Source of the DNA: Capillidium heterosporum | Lineage: Eukaryota; Entomophthoromycota; Entomophthoromycetes; Entomophthorales; Capillidiaceae | Assembly (NCBI GenBank): GCA_016630905.1 | Contig: WBMQ01000007.1 | Span: forward strand, 558,001-622,000 | DNA length: 64,000 nucleotides | Direction: 5' to 3' | Part shown: positions 33,349 to 44,272 of the stretch, in pieces | Layout of the letters: every line of letters begins with the position of its first letter | How positions within the stretch are numbered: the first letter of the stretch is position 1 | Notes under the pieces: model-generated | What the model was told of the DNA's origin: nothing | Database searches by the model: none | Seen by the model: the letters and a program-made list of their open reading frames with translations, nothing else | Made by a program: the position numbers and the translations under genes

Positions 33349-36300
33349 TTACCAAACGCGGATATCGAAAGCCGAGTATACCAGACAGACATCCGCTCGC
33401 AAAGGATCAACTGGACATTTGGGATTAACGGCCTCAACTAAATCCTCTTCCTCCTCTTCCAAGTCATCCTCATCAAGACTTAACTCCTTCTCGAGGTTCC
33501 ATTGCCTCAACTTCTCAAAGTACTCCCTTACTTCGGCCTTGCTCCTGTCCAACCATTCCAAGTTGTCGGCGACGCCTTCGCCAACTTGATTGAAAGCCCT
33601 TTTGAATCCTAACTTCTCCTTGTCCTTGAAAGAATCTCCAAAGTGTCTGATATCTAACTTGTTGACCGATTTGCCTATGGTAACTTGGAGTAACTGACCC
33701 AACATCAAGAAATTGGAGCCATGTTTTTTGTACAGCGCATCCCAGTGATACTCCAGGAAATAATACGCCATGCTACGGCCGTGAACATTCTTACTGACGC
33801 CGCTGAAGCAGCGCACCATATCCATGGGACGGACCTGCGAGCTCAGACAGAACTCTAAGGTACGCTTGAGCAAACTATGATCACTGGTACTGCCCAAAGC
33901 GGTTAAGGCAGTCAGTCGTTGATCCAAATTGGTCATATGCAAGTAGAATTTTTTGACGTTGCGGTAGTCCTTTTTTCGTCCGCGCATCATGACCATGGTT
34001 AAGATGGGCTGGACCAAGTTGGGATCAACGACGTCATCAAGGCTGCGTTGCTTAACCATCAAGCTGAACTTTTTATGGGCCTCTCTGATTAGTGCCTGGT
34101 CTCCAGCTGTGCCGGCGTGATAGATAGCTAGAGCCCTCAGCATTTTAACCTGTTCCATCTCATAAGGGCTTGACTCCCAGCCCAGATCATGTAGCTAGGT
34201 CCTTGAATAGATCTAACTTAAAGGCGTTGATACGCTTAGGTAAAGGCATTGGTTGGGTATCCCAAACCAGCTGGAAGTGGTCCAGGTGCAGAACCAGCTG
34301 TTTCCACACGTGATAGTTACGCTCCTGCTTCAGAGCTTGGAAGAGTTCTAAAAGCTTGACGGTTGGGTACATATGGGCTTTGACCAGAGCTGCCACATCA
34401 GATATGATGTTGATTTTATCCAGGACTCCAAAGGAGTCGACATCTTCAGCTAACGTGGAAATAATATTGTCCAGCTGGGGGAGGTCGTACTGAACTCGGT
34501 AGAGGCCTGTAAAGTTGCGGTTCAACTTGTAGGTTCGATCTGCAAACTTGGGTATCATCTTGGTTCGGGTGTTCAGAATCTCTGATATTGTGATGTTAGT
34601 GTCATCGGTGATACCTTCCAATGGGATGGTCCACTTCAAACTGTGATACTCGATATGTCCGTGGTCGCTGTTTACGAAGCGTCGTTGGCTAAGCTTAATC
34701 ATATCGTCGAGATGCTCAATCTGAACTATTGGAAACCCGACCTGCCGTGTCCACAGCGTCATAAACTCTTCGACATTGTGACCAGCAGCTTCGCTAATGG
34801 CAGACCACAGGTCATTGGTGCTGGCATTTTTGAAGGCAAACCGCTTCAGGTATATCTGCACCCCTTTGAAGAATTTGTCCTCACCGACGTACTCAGCCAA
34901 CATGCGAATAAGGCCGGCTCCCTTGTTATAGCTTATGGCGTCGAATATCTCGTTCACTTGACTTACATCACGTACCTCAACTTCCACGGGGTGAGACGCC
35001 TTCTTGGCGTCCAAATGCAGGGCTGATTCGGTGCAGGTAACCGCAAACTCGGTCCAGAAGTCCCACTCGGGGAAGAAGTGGTCGACGGCATAGTGACCGG
35101 CCCAGGTGGCGAAACCTTCGTTCAACCAGAGGTGGGACCACCACTGCATAGTAACTAAATTACCGAACCACTGGTGGGCAACCTCATGGGCGACAACACT
35201 AGCGATCTGTTGCTTGGTAGCAAGAGTACTACGCTCGGCATCGAAGAGTAGTAAATTGGGTCGGAAGGTTATGAGACCCCAGTTCTCCATGGCACCAGCG
35301 TCAAAGTCAGGGATCGCCACCAAGTCCAACTTGGTCATGGGATAGGGTAAGCCGAACAACTTACGGAATAGGTCCAAAGTCTTGATGGCGACATCCAAGG
35401 CGAATTGACCTTGGGAAGCAACCCCTTCAGTGGTATACACTCGAAGCTTGATGACGGAGTCGAGGTCGGGATCGTAAAGCTCCGATTCGATGTAGTCGAA
35501 CTTGCCGATGGCAAAGGCGACGAGGTAGGTTGACATTGGCAGACTCTCGAAGAAAATAACTCGCTTGTAACCTTCCATCAAATTCTCAGCCCCTAGCAGT
35601 GTCGATTGAACTACGGTATTGGAGAGTACGGTTAGATTCTCGGGTATGTCAAATATCAGCTTGAATGTTGCTTTGACAGCAGGCTTCAAAAATTAGTTGG
35701 ACAGTCGATAATAAATTACCTCATCGATACAGGGGAATACGGTACGAGCATGAGCCGGTTCCATTTGGGTTGAGACTATACTTCTAGTTAAAGGTCAGCA
35801 CTGAATTTAATGAATAGTTACTCCTTCTCGTTGGTCACTTGGTTGATATAGTTGCTTCTATAGAAACCGGTCAAGCTGTCATCAATAATTCCAGAGAACT
35901 TAATAATCAAGGTTACGTTGGAGTCTTTTTCCACTTCCTTGTTAAAGTTGAAAATATCCAAGTACTTTGTATGTTTACTAGAATTTATCTTTGATCTAAA
36001 CTCATTAGCTTTAAGTTAGACAATAATTTACCTCTGTTTTACATTTGCCGTATTATCGACTCCATCTATAGAACATCCGGCCAGTCTAGTTTTCAACTTC
36101 TCAGAGTTCAGCACCAGATCTGTGAGTCTCCGTTTGGCCTTAAAACTGAAAACATTTATAAGCTCAACTTTTTATATTGCAAAAACGTACTTACTTGATC
36201 TCAACCTCGCCATTAAATGTAAAATTAGCCAGGTTAGGCTGGAGTTTGATTATATAGCTTAAATTTTCAACGGGTTGATTTAAACTGGGTATGTAGTGAT

Positions 36301-36403
36301 AGTCTAATTTAGGTGTTGGTTCGAATCTGCTGTAAAGGAATATTGCGATGAGTATCGGTATAATACCGACGAAAACTTTGAAGGGGGTTATCCGGTTGAC
36401 CAT
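33349..36403 (-). CDS. Membrane-anchored M1 zinc aminopeptidase, apparent frameshift
   Basis: Removes N-terminal residues from peptides (puromycin-sensitive/aminopeptidase-N group). The start at 36403 gives MVNRITPFKVFVGIIPILI, a short cytosolic tail plus one signal-anchor helix, so type II topology is likely. Several short exons follow, one ending FPCIDE and spliced to PAVKATFKL. The next carries GAMENWGLITFR and the zinc site VAHEVAHQWFGN with the downstream third ligand in WLNEGFATW. The ERAP1-type C domain follows. The frame breaks at about 34189: upstream it reads LFKDLAT then TGA, while one base on it continues DLGWESSPYEMEQ, the expected family sequence, and stays open to the stop at 33349. 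Skipping one base restores the frame. No splice sites explain it. Confidence 0.9.
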
Positions 36404-36613
36404 GGTCGCACTGCTAGAAGTTTAGTTCACAATTTCGATTGTTCAATTCTTTTGCTCTTGGTTCCACTTGATAAAAGGCATGGCTTCAAAACTTTGCTAG
36501 ATATGGAAAGTGGAATTTGGAATAATGGCTGCGTCATCAGAATCTCCTTTAGAAAATTTGAAGTCTATCCATCTCTAGAGCACTTTCAAAGAAGCCACTT
36601 CACCAAGACAAAT

Positions 36614-37707
36614 ATGCCGAGTCGATCCTTTGTAGTTGATGTTTCCGAGTCGGCAGTCAGTTCTAAATTCAAAAAACTTACATTCGAAACGTTTATTATA
36701 AACTTCTATCATAAGGCTAAAAATAACAAAGGTAATTTTATAAAAAACCTAAATTCACCATATAGTCTACATCCTTCTCCATCTAAATGTCAATCCGGAT
36801 AGACACAAGCTTTGTATCTACGGCTGCAAGCTGGCTTCTCCAAAAATAACGACCGCTTCTGCATCTAAAGTTTTTGGAGCTACCAATTTTAATTCTAGCT
36901 CCGAAACACTCGCAACACGCACCTACAACTTTCTCAGCAAGAATGAAACAGCGAGCAGCTCCAACGTCATTATTTTAGAGAACATCGCTTTCTTTGGTAA
37001 TTATGTTTGGTTGGTATTACTTATTTCATTTAGAGTATGATATATCCCTTTATTCAGAAGTCAGTATGAACTTCCACTTTAACGTTGAAACCCTGTATTC
37101 ATTCACCTCCAAGCACCTAGTCAACAGTCTAAGTATAGCTGCCATCTTCAATGATGAGGTTTCATCCGACATCAAATTTAAATGTAAGAAGGGTACAGCT
37201 GGAGGCATCGACAGCAATAAAGTTCCAGAGGAAATCATCCATTCCCACAAAGGTGTTCTGAGTTCCGTCTCACCATATTTCCAAGATATGTTCAAAGCTA
37301 ATCTCAACGAGGTAAGTAGTGGCACTATCCAAATCGACGATATCAAGTTCAACAACCTTAAGTTCATTGTTAAGTATATCTACACCAACGACGTCGATGT
37401 CAGCTTTCTACAGACTATCACTTTGGATGACTTTATGGAGATCTATGTCACATCTCAAATCTGGGGTTTAGACCATTTTTGCTCTATATTGGATGTGATA
37501 GGGTACCACCAGGTGGCATTTCCTGAACCCTTCAGGCTGCTGAAAGCGTGCCATGACAACCATATAAAGGGACCTCTCTTCATCCGTGCTATCGAAGATA
37601 TCAAAGGGAACAACTTCAGTATTCCCAAGGATAAGAATATCCAAACATTTCTCAACTTAAATTCGAAGGAGTTTCTAGTATTCGCTATCAACTCCCTACT
37701 GGTTTAA
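36614..37707 (+). CDS. MATH-like/BTB protein 1
   Basis: Probable CUL3 ubiquitin-ligase adaptor or BTB scaffold. Exon 1 (36614-36731, 118 nt) starts MPSRSFVVDVSESAVSS. A 34-nt intron leads to exon 2 (36766-36996), with VYILLHLNVNPDRHKL and ending ENIAFF. Exon 3 (from 37034) starts at EYDIS and holds the BTB/POZ domain: SDIKFKCKK, IIHSHKGVLSSVSPYFQDMF, GTIQIDDIKFNNLKFIVKYIYTN split over the usual spacing, then the BACK-like helices. The N-terminal 110 residues are beta-rich and sit where a MATH domain sits in SPOP-like proteins; that domain call is inference. The total is about 310 residues. It is divergent from the aminopeptidase gene, 210 bp apart. Confidence 0.8.
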
Positions 37708-38482
37708 TCAAATAGTCTAGTACGTACTTTCTAAACTTGATTGATATGCTCAGCAAATAAATTGTATACATTGTAATTGAAAGTATTTACTCTTCACATA
37801 AAGCTTTATATATACAAACTTTTAATATTCAATTGGTGCTTTAATAATAGATTTAGGAAACTAAACTATATTTCTTTGCCATTAGCTTATTTAGGTATGA
37901 TAGTATATATAGTACAGCATCAAAATTTGATTAGCTGGTTAGACGATATGAATAGAACACCGTTTCTCATAGATCTATGTCATTAGCTATATTGATTTTT
38001 TCATTTGATCCAAAATCAAAGTTTAGATTAAGTAGTGCTCTGAATTAGGCTCTCAAGCTATGGCGTTAAATATTGAGTGTATGTAGATTGGCCTAAAAGT
38101 ACGATATCTAAAGACTGGTTCAGATTGTAAAGGGTCAAACTTTGATATCCAAATGTAAAGAACAAAGCCGGCATTATAAAGCTGAACTATTCAAATAAAG
38201 ATTAATACATGTACGGATTAGGTAAAAAGGTCATCAGCGGAGCTAAGTTCAGCTCACGGCGTATTCAATGTATATCAAGTCTACGGGAATTCTATCGCCC
38301 TGTTATTAATCGAAAGCTCAAACTAGTATACTATTAATTCCAAATTATTTGTCTAAAAATATATATTTAATTTTAATTTTTAGGCATATAATTTGGGCTA
38401 AAGCAAAGAGCTGCCCCTTATTTCCTACTATCCTTATGGTAATCGTAAAGGGAGTTCAACTTTGAAACAAAACTAAAAACCA
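37708..38482. other. Spacer upstream of 4TM gene 1
   Basis: No coding frame. The stretch at about 38180-38310 (including TATCAAGTCTACGGGAATTC) resembles 41410-41560 upstream of 4TM gene 2, indicating a duplicated promoter-side segment. Confidence 0.4.
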
Positions 38483-38490
38483 TATAAATA
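38483..38490 (+). promoter_or_regulatory. TATA box of 4TM gene 1
   Basis: TATAAATA, 54 bp upstream of the chosen start at 38537. The paralogues have the same element at nearly the same distance, which supports this start over the ATG at 38495. Confidence 0.65.
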
Positions 38491-38536
38491 GTGATTGGAG
38501 ATCCAACCTACAATTATAAAAAATAGTTATACAAGA

Positions 38537-39193
38537 ATGGACAAAGAAATCCCAATCTATACCAAAACCATCGATAAAATCATCAAATATGTTACCATAG
38601 TCCTCTTTATATTCGCCTTGATAAGCATTCTCTTCCTCATCCTCTTTGGTAACAACACAATCCCTACCTCTGATCAACTATACTGGATCCATATCTCTAG
38701 AATAGTTTTAACATCATTAATAACGGCTGTCATGCTGATTTCACAGCCCCAGATGTTGATGATGACTTTTGCTGCTTTCCAACTTTTACTCAATGACTTC
38801 CATCTTGAACCTATAGAGCAGACTGACAAAAGTAAACCGAACTTGCTGACTCTGTATGGTTGCCACAGATTCCTCGAGATTCACTACCCATGGGTCGATT
38901 TAACCGGGAATAAATATCGGAATAGGAGGCCTCTAATTCGGTTTTTTAGCTCACTGTTCGGTGTCTTTTGCCTAGGTATACTGCAAAACCTTTCCTGTCT
39001 ATTACAGTACTTTGTCGCTATAGTTTTCGTTTGGCCAAGTGTCTCATTATTGGATATTAGGTACTATAATACACTACAATCGACAAGCTTGGGTCTGAAT
39101 ATCGCTTTGAGGATTGTACTGGCCGCTTTGAATCGACAGCACAAGCGCTATATGAATAGTAGGAACGACGCAGGTGTTGGGTTGATGTCTTGA
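38537..39193 (+). CDS. 4TM-family membrane protein 1 (unrecognised family)
   Basis: Single-exon protein of 218 residues from an unassigned family with three members in this window. The start at 38537 gives MDKEIPIYTKTIDKIIKY, aligning with the other two; an upstream ATG at 38495 would add 14 residues the others lack at that point. There are two N-terminal hydrophobic helices (about residues 15-40 and 50-72). A conserved core follows, SKPNLLTLYGCHRFLEIHYP with WVD, then RFFSSLFGVFCLGILQNLSC and a second hydrophobic half (LLQYFVAIVFVWPSV). It ends in LQSTSLGLNIALRI and LNRQHKRYM. The bare hydrophobic content suggests four membrane spans with the basic tail in the cytosol (inference). The function is unknown. 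It lies 0.8 kb downstream of BTB gene 1, on the same strand. Confidence 0.75.
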   Translation: MDKEIPIYTKTIDKIIKYVTIVLFIFALISILFLILFGNNTIPTSDQLYWIHISRIVLTSLITAVMLISQPQMLMMTFAAFQLLLNDFHLEPIEQTDKSKPNLLTLYGCHRFLEIHYPWVDLTGNKYRNRRPLIRFFSSLFGVFCLGILQNLSCLLQYFVAIVFVWPSVSLLDIRYYNTLQSTSLGLNIALRIVLAALNRQHKRYMNSRNDAGVGLMS

Positions 39194-39528
39194 GTTGGAG
39201 TATATTTGTATAATTTAGGTGGTTGAGATAATTGACATTTTCCTTGTTTTATATTTACAGAATAAATATGTTACTTGTATTATTTAAAATGCACTTCTGA
39301 AAATAATACATACATACATATATAAGTGTTACCAATGGCTATAATTGAAAGCCTGTTTATAGATACTGCTGTCAGGGCATTTATACAATAAAAATGTTAC
39401 TACTCTATAACTAAAGAAAGTATTCGGCATATTAAGCCTTATTTATCTATAGAAAGTATATAAATAATATATCAAGAGTATAGTTTATTGTGGACATTTA
39501 CAGTCCATGTAAGCTATAGGTGCTATAA

Positions 39529-39843
39529 TTAAGCAATGAAAAGATTGGTTGTTGATTTGAAGCAATTAGAATTGATATTATTGCAGCATTTGTTGCAGAA
39601 TACGGAGGCCTCCATATTATGGTTGTGGTTGTTGGTGTTGAAGTAGCTGTTGACATCGAAATAGTTGTTTTTAACTACATATGGCTAATATCATCAGTCA
39701 CCACAAATGTACTCACCATACCTAAATCCATTGTACCCAAATTATCGATACTTCAGGTGATCGGAAACACTAAGCTTGGATGAGAGCAGAGTTACAACGG
39801 CTAATGCCAAAATTGAGAAAACAGCAAAGGTTAAGAAGCATAT
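39529..39843 (-). pseudogene. Small secreted Asn/Cys-rich protein gene lacking an ATG
   Basis: The minus strand reads a signal-peptide-like stretch, CFLTFAVFSILALAVVTLLS, then SKLSVSDHLK. After a 30-nt GT-AG gap, a possible 5-nt exon (GTATG) and a 42-nt GT-AG gap, it reads KNNYFDVNSYFNTNN and HNHNMEASVFCNKCCNNINS, ending in TTNLFIA and a stop at 39531-39529. All phases agree. A TATAAATA lies upstream at 39879-39872. No ATG opens the hydrophobic frame; an ATA sits where one would be expected, so the gene may be dead, or its start may lie in an unseen exon. The product would be about 85 residues with four Cys in a CxxCC..C pattern. Confidence 0.5.
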
Positions 39844-39879
39844 TACATTGAAAACCAAGTGAATTTTGTGCTATTTATA

Positions 39880-41784
39880 CCTTTAGTAGAGTACATCGAG
39901 CTATAATATTTTCTCGACATCACTTATTGAATTAGAGTATTTGATTCTTATCAGTATAATTACGGAAACTCAAGTTAAATGTAATTTAACTTTCAGTTTT
40001 TTGAAATATCAATATATAAGTGACTATATCAACAAAGGTTTGACAAAGCAAAGGCCTAATCAATAACATTAGTGATAGTAGTTTATATTCTAATTAAATG
40101 ATCACTTAAAAACTTGTAAGAAAGGATAAAACCGTTATTAAACTTGGTTATATAAACTCAATTTGTTTGATAATATAAACTTTATATATGTACTCTCAAT
40201 TCTGATCTAATTTTAGATGATGTTGGAAAAATGGCTTTCTAAAAATTGATGTCATTGATATTTATATAGAATTGGCAAGCTTATACTATGAACTTACGTA
40301 CCTTTTGGCTATTATTTTAGAAGTGAATATCAAGTTTTGGATAGATAATTCTCTCAAAAACTCAAAAATAGTGGCTATTTATATATATTGAAGATGTGAA
40401 GTTCAATATGATTTGCAACCTACATTTGTTGATACTTGATAATTATAACACTTGTATTAAAACTAGCTTGAAATTGCCGCCAAAGCTAACGTTTATATGT
40501 ATAAATTGACATCAGTATCATTTGTTTTGAGCTTTGAAATATCTTTATAAACCGGAAATGTACTTCCATTATCTATTTACTATCTAAGTATGTATATCTA
40601 TTCTAATAGCAACTATAAATATATTTTTGTATTATCACATACTCATTATTGTGCTGATTAAAGTATAACTAAATAGCTAGAGATACGCCTTCTCGTAAAA
40701 GTCGTAAGGTTTGCAAAGTCGCATCCTACACTCATCAAATTCCAACCATTTGCCCAAAAGTATAAAATTTAATGAAAAAATTAAATATCCGAGTTATTGG
40801 ATAATAGTTTCATCTAAAGGGCAAGCTTTATTAATAGTATCAAGTTATTGATTAGGTCTACGGGTCTAAGTTTCAATTCTTTTGATTTAAAAGTCCTTGT
40901 CAAAGGCGAATATTAGACCGATCCCTAGATTGGAGTGCTTGGTTTCAATTTACTAAAGCAAAGTTCACGGACAAACAATCCCCATTAATGCTAGTATAAA
41001 TTTTGGCATTAATTTGGATTATAAATTAGCGCAGTTTAGGCTTTAATAGGAAAGGTTTGTACGTCGTTCAGATAATATAGGATAATATTTACAAGAGTAG
41101 CTATAAAAAGCAACTGATTTTTATGATCAAAATATGTATTCATAGAATCCATAAATTTGTTCTTGCCTTTTAGCATTATTTACACGAAATTATATAAGTT
41201 CTACTTATGAAAAGGCTTGTGCTAGCATCCATTAATTTTGAACGAACTGGTACCTCTATTTTTGATCGGGATTCTAAAGTTTGACTTTTGAATCAAAAGT
41301 AGTAAAATTTCAATTTGCTTTCAGGGACATTCCTGTAAACCCGATTAATAGGAATAGCATCAAGATGTAAGGCTACATAAAAGAATTAATCCTATATCGA
41401 AACACTACTCTGTTCAGATAAACTGGGTGGCTTTTTACAACTGAATTTATAAAAAATCATTCGACTTGTCCTAACAGAATATTTTACCTAAAGGTAGGCT
41501 AACGTAGGTTTGGGGTATCGAAAAGTCTATCAGGAATTGCATCCGTATCTCCATTTAGTTCTTCGATCGTTAAGGTTAGCCTACAAGCATAATAAACATT
41601 AAAGCTACATCAAATCAGAAACCAAATCATTAACATAGAGCCGAGTTATTATACTAAAAAGAAGCCTTGTGGATTTGGCGTTGAACTGGTTTGCATCTGT
41701 ACCAATTAGGTAAATATTTCATTAATGAAATCTTTTCAATTTACCGCAAAGGATTGGCATAAAGGTCCCAGGATTTTCAAAAGA
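39880..41784. other. Spacer with a segment duplicated elsewhere
   Basis: About 1.9 kb without a gene. Its right part (about 41405-41490, CTGTTCAGATAAACTGGGTG and following) is clearly similar to 45228-45310, and further bits match 38180-38310. The rest shows nothing. Confidence 0.45.
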
Positions 41785-41792
41785 TATAAAAG
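41785..41792 (+). promoter_or_regulatory. TATA box of 4TM gene 2
   Basis: TATAAAAG, 57 bp before the chosen start codon at 41842. It falls inside the frame that would be used by the upstream ATG at 41725, arguing against that start. Confidence 0.65.
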
Positions 41793-41841
41793 CAAGCTCC
41801 CAGAAATCAAAAAGTTTATCAAAACAACAACTTCAACAAAT

Positions 41842-42495
41842 ATGACCGACGAAATACCAGTCTTCACCAAGACTATCGATAGAATAATCAAGTATCTGAC
41901 CATAGCCCTCTTCATCCCCATACTGCTCAGTATCGTTTTCCTGATCATACCAGATGATGTTATTCATACTTCCAATCCATTATACTGGGACCACGTAGCA
42001 AAAGTAGTTTTAACTACCTCAATAACTATAGTATCCCTCATCTCGCAACCTCAATCCTTGATGATGACTTATGCAGCCTTACAACTTATTATTAACGAAT
42101 ATCAACCTGAATCTAACTGTGATGCCGACAAAAGTAAACCTAGTTTGAAGACTTTGAATGGATGTTATCGCTTCCTCTACATCCATTATCCTTGGATCGA
42201 TTTTTCTGGGTCCAAGTACGTACACTGTAAGACTATCGTAAGATTCTTCAGTTCAGTGTTTGGTATCTTTGTCTTTGGTATAATGCAAAATTTTTCTTGT
42301 CTGCTACAATACTTTTTGGCTATCACTGTTGTTTGGCCCAGTGTCCCTATGTTGAATGCTAGCATTTATACCCCGCTGCAGTCAACTTCTTTAGGCATCG
42401 ATATTGCTTTACGGATTATATTGGGCACCCTTAATAAGCAACATAAGGCCTATATGGAGAGCCAGAACAACATCAACTCCGAAGAAATCGTCTAA
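41842..42495 (+). CDS. 4TM-family membrane protein 2
   Basis: Paralogue of the genes at 38537 and 54007. It starts MTDEIPVFTKTIDRIIKYL; the frame is open from an ATG at 41725, but the extra 39 residues are not shared and a TATA box lies within them. It keeps LISQPQSLMMTYA, SKPSLKTLNGCYRFLYIHYP, RFFSSVFGIFVFGIMQNFSC, LLQYFLAITVVWPSVPML, PLQSTSLGIDIALRI and LNKQHKAYM. It has two N-terminal and about two central hydrophobic helices and a short charged tail. It is single-exon and intact. BTB gene 2 follows 0.7 kb downstream on the same strand. Confidence 0.75.
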   Translation: MTDEIPVFTKTIDRIIKYLTIALFIPILLSIVFLIIPDDVIHTSNPLYWDHVAKVVLTTSITIVSLISQPQSLMMTYAALQLIINEYQPESNCDADKSKPSLKTLNGCYRFLYIHYPWIDFSGSKYVHCKTIVRFFSSVFGIFVFGIMQNFSCLLQYFLAITVVWPSVPMLNASIYTPLQSTSLGIDIALRIILGTLNKQHKAYMESQNNINSEEIV

Positions 42496-43196
42496 GTTGG
42501 AGTGGTTTATAGGCTTAATGATGGTGTAGTTTTTCTTTTCTTTCTAAATGTATATACCCAATAAATATTCATAATTATATATTTTAAAACTTTTATATAT
42601 TGTTAATACTGATTATTTGTATTATATAAGGGTTATGTATATTTTGTTGATTGGCATTAAAGTCAACAGTTAAATTACTATATATCTGTTCGATTATAAA
42701 CCTTTAGCAGGACATCTATCTAATTGAAGGGATTGCTTTATCGAGGTGTTTACAGGAGCCTTCCAGCCACTTTCAAATCGGTTTACAGATAGTGATCAAT
42801 AGTATTCCGATAAATAATCAGTTTGTTTGATAGTAAAGTCTATTCAAGGGGTCGTTCATAGATTACAAATATGGACTGGAGTTTTTAATCTGTAAATAAA
42901 TAGATCACGAATAGTTGACGAATCAATTTGCAAATGGATATTTCTATTTATCCAATTTCAACAAAGAAGATTAAAGTCAGATATTGAGAATTCATTTGAG
43001 ACTGTTTATACTTTTGAAATCTGTTGTTGATTCGTATACCGAGAATTCATTAAATAAAAAGTAATTTTTGTTACCTTACTATTATCATTTACAATAGTTT
43101 ATATCTTTATCAACTATCAAGTTTACTCTATTTGCTTTTGCTATTCTAATTCACCCTAACAAGCTGTATTTTCATACCTTTAAAGGACTTTCAACA
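42496..43196. other. Gene-free spacer
   Basis: AT-rich sequence between 4TM gene 2 and BTB gene 2; no feature was recognised. Confidence 0.5.
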
Positions 43197-44272
43197 ATGC
43201 AAAACAAAAATTTCTCAATCGAGCTTACTGATATTAGCAATGAATCTAAGAAGAAGGAGTTGGAACTCGACTCTATTAAATTTAATATCCACTACAAAGC
43301 TAAGAATGCTAAAGGTATTATTTCAAGATAGTTTATTAATAAAGTAGTCCATATTTTGCTTAGTATTACCGACAACCCAAATGGACGCAAAATTGTCTTT
43401 CATTCCGATAAAGTGGTAAGCAACCAAGTCAACCAACTAGCAAAGTTGAACCAAACCTTAAATGCAACCAAAACCTACACCTACCTCAGCAATAAAGATT
43501 TTGAATTTAATTCAACTATAAAGATTATTGAGAACATAGTCTTCCTTGGTAATTTAATTTGTTTAGCGCACTACTAATTTATTTAGAATATGATGTATCC
43601 CAGTTTAAAGGAGATCACAAGCGACTATTCATGTTTACCGCTGAGATAGTCAGCAATTGCAACCAGGGTTATTTTTGTGATAGCTTGACGTTAGCCGATG
43701 TGTTCGACGACGATACCTGTGACGTAAAGTTTATATGCAAAGATGTTAAAGATGATGACGACAGCTATCAAGCTGAAAAGACACTTAATTGCCACAGAAG
43801 TATATTAAAGGCCGCTTCCAACTATTTCAAGAAGATGTTCAGTTTCGACCTAAGTGAGAAAGAGGCTGGGGTCATTGTAATCGACGACATCAAGTACATG
43901 AATCTCAAAATGATATTGGAGCACATATACACCAACCAAGTCGATGTGGAGTTTATCAAGACGTTGAATATCGAAGATATCCGCCAAGTCATTGCCAAAT
44001 GTAAGATGTGGCAGCTCGACAAATTTTGCCAACTCTTCGCAGTGATCGTGTTCCAAGTTTCAGCTCAACTCGAACCTTTCCATTTACTGAAGTTGTGCTT
44101 CGATTTCCAGTTGACAGGCCCACTCTACAAGCGAGCCATCAGTGAAATTCAGGAGAATGAAGGTGGATTCATTAGGAGCGATAAGAGTACCCAATACTTA
44201 AATACTTGCCCGATCGAATTTTTAGTCTTTGCCATCCAAATCATTCCTGATATATCGAGTAAGACTACGTAG
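43197..44272 (+). CDS. MATH-like/BTB protein 2
   Basis: Same three-exon layout as BTB gene 1. Exon 1 (43197-43314, 118 nt) reads MQNKNFSIELTDISNESKKK and KFNIHYKAKNAK. A 33-nt intron ends at 43347, because only this acceptor gives VHILLSITDNPNGRK, matching VYILLHLNVNPDRHK of gene 1. Exon 2 runs through TYTYLSNKDFEF and ends ENIVFL. Exon 3 begins EYDVSQFKGDHKRL and carries the BTB domain: CDVKFICKD, NCHRSILKAASNYFKKMF, GVIVIDDIKYMNLKMILEHI and YTNQVDVEF, then helices around CKMWQLDKFCQLF. The length is about 315 residues. Presumed CUL3 adaptor or scaffold; the substrate is unknown. Confidence 0.8.

Noticed and set aside
36803-36850. Acceptor at 36802 for BTB gene 1 intron 1
   Set aside because: It puts exon 2 into a frame with an early stop. 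The acceptor at 36765 restores the frame and gives VYILLHLNVNPDRHK, conserved in the paralogues.
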